Origin: an uncultured Ellagibacter sp.
GTDB taxonomy: Bacteria > Actinomycetota > Coriobacteriia > Coriobacteriales > Eggerthellaceae
Length of the DNA stretch: 8,225 nucleotides
Assembly (NCBI RefSeq): GCF_934636505.1
Contig: NZ_CAKUAL010000077.1
Location: 1 to 8,225 of the forward strand
Direction of reading: 5' to 3'
This document shows, piece after piece, positions 6,113 to 8,225 of this stretch. Both the position numbers and the translations under genes were made by a program. Numbering within the stretch: position 1 is the stretch's first letter; every line of letters starts with the position of its first letter. A model generated the notes under the pieces. The model worked only from the letters and a program-made list of their open reading frames with translations, made no database searches and was not told where the DNA came from.

Positions 6113-7870
6113 ATGGCAACTATCGGGATCGACTTGGGCACGACGAACAGTTGCGCCGCGGTGGTCGAGGGCGGCAAGCCGACCATCATCCACAACGCCG
6201 AGGGCTCTCGTACGACGCCGAGCGTCGTCGCGTTCACGAAGGATGGCGAGCGCCTCGTCGGTGCGACGGCATGCCGTCAAGCGGCGATCAACCCCGATCG
6301 CACCATCTCCTCGGTGAAGCGCCACATGGGAAGCGACTGGCGTGCGAGCATCGACGGCAAGCGATTCACGCCGCAGGAAATCTCCGCGATGATCCTTCGC
6401 AAGCTGCGCCGCGACGCCGAGGCGTTCCTCGGTCAGGAGGTGACGCAGGCCGTCATCACCGTCCCTGCCTACTTCAACGATATGCAGCGCCAGGCCACAA
6501 AAGATGCGGGCCGCATCGCGGGGCTCGACGTGCTGCGCATCATCAACGAGCCGACGAGCGCAGCGCTCGCGTACGGGCTCGACAACGGCGATTCGCAGAA
6601 GGTGATGGTCTACGACTTGGGAGGCGGCACGTTCGACGTCTCGATCATCGAGATCGGCGAGGGCGTGATCGAGGTGCTCGCGACTGCGGGCGACAACCAT
6701 CTGGGTGGCGACGACTTCGACGAGCGCATCGCAGATTACCTGTTCGGGGTCTTCAAGCGGGAATCGGGCGTCGACGCGAGCCGCGATTCCGCCGCGGCGC
6801 AGCGCGTGCGCGAGGCGGCGCGCCAGGCGAAAGAGGAGCTGTCCTCCATGGAGACGGCGCGCGTGAACCTGCCGTTTCTGGCGCAGGGCGCATCCGGCCC
6901 GCTTCATCTGGAGGCGCAGGTCACGCGCTCGGAGTTCAACCGCATGACCGCCGATTTGGTCGAGCGCACCGAAGGCCCCGTGTCCCAGGCGCTCAACGAC
7001 GCAGGAATTGCCGCCTCCGAGCTGGGAAGCGTGCTGCTTGTCGGCGGGTCGACGCGCATCCCGGCGGTTCAGGACAAGGTTCGCTCCCTTACGGGGAAGG
7101 AGCCTTCGTCGTCGATCAACCCCGACGAGTGCGTTGCCGTGGGTGCGGCTATCCAGGGGGCTACGCTCGCGGGGTCTTCGACGGGGCTTGTGAAGGCGAA
7201 CTCCATCCTGCTGCTCGACGTGACGCCGCTTTCCCTTTCCCTCGAGACCGTCGGCGGCGTGGCGACGCGCATCGTGGAGCGCAACACGACGCTCCCCGTG
7301 CATTACTCGCAGATCTTCACGACGGCGGCGGCGTTTCAGACGAGCGTGGAAATCAACGTGCTTCAGGGCGAGCGTCCGATGGCGCGCGACAACAAGTCTA
7401 TCGGCAAGTTCCGCCTGAAGGGCATCAAGCGTGCTCCTGCGGGCGTTCCCCAGATCGAGGTGACGTTCGACATCGACGCGAACGGCATCCTCACGGTTTC
7501 CGCGAAGGACAAGGGGACGGGCAAGGAGCAGTCGATTACGATCGACGAATCGGGCCGCATGTCCGACGAGGAAATCGATCGCGCCATTCGCGATGCGGAA
7601 ACCTACGCGGCGCAGGACGCGACGCGTCGCGATGCGATGGAGGTGCATGCGGAGGCGGCACGCCTGGTCCAAGAGGTTGACGCGGCGCTCGCAAAATCTG
7701 GCAAGCAGTTGGAAAAGGAAGAGAAGAAGCAGGTCAAAGCCGATTCGAATGCTCTCCGCAAGCTGCTTTCAAAGAAAACCGAGAAGCTGGAGGAAGCGGA
7801 CATTGCGGCAATCCGCTCCGCCAAAGAACAGCTCGACCGTTCAAGCGAGCATGTGAGGTCTTTGGGGTAG
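6113..7870 (+). CDS. dnaK: DnaK-type Hsp70 chaperone, probable second paralogue
   Basis: This 585-residue ATP-dependent cytosolic chaperone has the phosphate-1 motif GIDLGTTNS (5-13), catalytic Lys69 (in VKRHMG), DLGGGTFD (168-175), LVGGSTRIP, the interdomain linker LLLD (366-369), the beta substrate domain (VLQGERPM, GVPQIEVTFDID) and a helical lid. The nucleotide domain is the short Gram-positive form without the insert of proteobacterial DnaK. The protein ends at the lid helices (SEHVRSLG) and has no acidic disordered tail, so it is shorter than housekeeping DnaK (about 610-640). ATG 6113 follows AAGGAG by 6 nt; an upstream in-frame GTG adds 16 unrelated residues. It sits with a J protein and DUF5685, not with grpE or hrcA, and has no CIRCE site, which suggests a specialised paralogue. 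The Hsp70 call is sure; paralogue status needs the rest of the genome. Confidence 0.93.
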   Translation: MATIGIDLGTTNSCAAVVEGGKPTIIHNAEGSRTTPSVVAFTKDGERLVGATACRQAAINPDRTISSVKRHMGSDWRASIDGKRFTPQEISAMILRKLRRDAEAFLGQEVTQAVITVPAYFNDMQRQATKDAGRIAGLDVLRIINEPTSAALAYGLDNGDSQKVMVYDLGGGTFDVSIIEIGEGVIEVLATAGDNHLGGDDFDERIADYLFGVFKRESGVDASRDSAAAQRVREAARQAKEELSSMETARVNLPFLAQGASGPLHLEAQVTRSEFNRMTADLVERTEGPVSQALNDAGIAASELGSVLLVGGSTRIPAVQDKVRSLTGKEPSSSINPDECVAVGAAIQGATLAGSSTGLVKANSILLLDVTPLSLSLETVGGVATRIVERNTTLPVHYSQIFTTAAAFQTSVEINVLQGERPMARDNKSIGKFRLKGIKRAPAGVPQIEVTFDIDANGILTVSAKDKGTGKEQSITIDESGRMSDEEIDRAIRDAETYAAQDATRRDAMEVHAEAARLVQEVDAALAKSGKQLEKEEKKQVKADSNALRKLLSKKTEKLEEADIAAIRSAKEQLDRSSEHVRSLG

Positions 7871-7996
7871 AGGGAGTCTTGGGGCGCGGGGCTTTCTGGA
7901 TCGGTGCGCCGAGCTTGCTCAAGGGGAATCACCAGACGCTCTCTTGGCGGCAAGTCAAGGGGCGCTGGCCTGCGGTGTGCGGTGGGGAACTTTGCC

Positions 7997-8031
7997 GGGG
8001 CGGCTTCCAAGGTGTTTAGGGAAGCCGCCCC
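7997..8031. terminator. Strong inverted repeat between convergent genes, probable bidirectional terminator
   Basis: GGGGCGGCTTCC 7997-8008 pairs perfectly with 8020-8031 (12 bp) around an 11-nt loop. It lies between the DnaK stop (7870) and the stop of the minus-strand gene (8055), which is where a shared terminator is expected. Neither strand shows a T run after the stem, so it is a non-canonical terminator. The preceding 7871-7996 is GC-rich and holds nothing I recognise. Confidence 0.65.
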
Positions 8032-8052
8032 TACGCGCGGATCCTCGCGATG

Positions 8053-8225
8053 TTAGGCGACGTCGGTTGTCCCCTCGTGCTGCTTGCGGTGTTCGCGGCG
8101 CTCCCGCTTCGTCATGAGCGATTCGGGCAGTTCGCGGCGGCCTTGCTCTGCAAGCTTGCGCATGTCGGTGTCGGCCATGCCCTGCGTGGGGTCGTTTTTG
8201 CGCTTGTCGTAGAGCGGGTCGCCCT
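8053..8225 (-). CDS. C-terminal end of an unidentified protein (partial)
   Basis: Reading the minus strand from the window edge gives 56 codons ending in TAA (plus-strand TTA at 8053-8055). The 5' end lies outside the window. The visible sequence is strongly charged: it begins GDPLYDKRKNDP, contains LAEQGRRELPESL, and has a basic stretch TKRERREHRKQ before HEGTTDVA. It has no hydrophobic segment and looks helical or disordered, like the cytoplasmic tail of a larger protein. I do not recognise the family. The third positions are GC-rich as in the neighbouring genes, and the placement after a terminator-like repeat supports a real gene. It converges on the DnaK operon. Confidence 0.6.
   Translation of the reverse strand, partial: GDPLYDKRKNDPTQGMADTDMRKLAEQGRRELPESLMTKRERREHRKQHEGTTDVA

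Noticed and set aside
6014..7672. 552-codon open frame on the minus strand opposite dnaK
   Set aside because: An arginine- and histidine-rich shadow typical of GC-rich antisense frames; DnaK motifs on the plus strand are complete.
6151..7680. 509-codon plus-strand frame overlapping dnaK
   Set aside because: It has the Arg/Gly-rich composition of an out-of-frame shadow, and its start lies inside the DnaK ATP-binding motif region.
7879..8019. 46-codon frame after dnaK starting at TTG
   Set aside because: The ribosome-site spacing is too tight, the stop falls in the terminator loop and the composition looks random.

Overview
The window looks like chromosomal DNA of a GC-rich Gram-positive bacterium, most plausibly an actinobacterium of the class Coriobacteriia. 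Three things point that way: the GC-rich codon use, a DnaK of the short Gram-positive type, and a cluster (zinc-ribbon membrane protein, DUF5685 protein, J-domain protein) that I know from Firmicutes and Coriobacteriia. No 16S rRNA or other strict marker is present, so this placement is an inference. There are no phage, transposase, CRISPR, rRNA or tRNA signatures.

Layout. Bases 1-297 hold a very GC-rich palindromic block, probably the terminator of an unseen upstream gene, followed by a weak promoter and leader for aspS. Bases 298-2085 encode aspartyl-tRNA synthetase, with two residues typical of the non-discriminating (Asp/Asn) type. Bases 2086-2357 form a gap dominated by a 100-nt near-symmetric imperfect palindrome (2129-2228). 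Bases 2358-3650 encode an RlmI-type rRNA methyltransferase. Bases 3651-3855 hold possible promoter elements and a foldable leader.

Bases 3856-7870 hold four co-directional genes: a small two-helix membrane protein with a C-terminal zinc ribbon, a DUF5685 protein, an atypical J-domain protein and a second-type DnaK/Hsp70. The first three are 6-8 nt apart and almost certainly co-transcribed. The DnaK gene follows after 95 nt that begin with a stem-loop. A strong GC-rich inverted repeat (7997-8031) then separates this block from a convergent minus-strand gene, of which only the C-terminal 56 residues are visible.

How the genes work together. aspS and the methyltransferase are translation housekeeping genes. 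The four-gene block is the interesting part: a dedicated Hsp70/J-protein pair beside a cysteine-containing DUF5685 protein and a membrane zinc-ribbon protein. The DUF5685 protein carries two aspartate-rich motifs that resemble those of class I isoprenoid (squalene/phytoene) synthases. I suggest the block is a specialised chaperone module, possibly serving a membrane-associated prenyl-synthase-like or metal-binding client. That function is inferred and not known.
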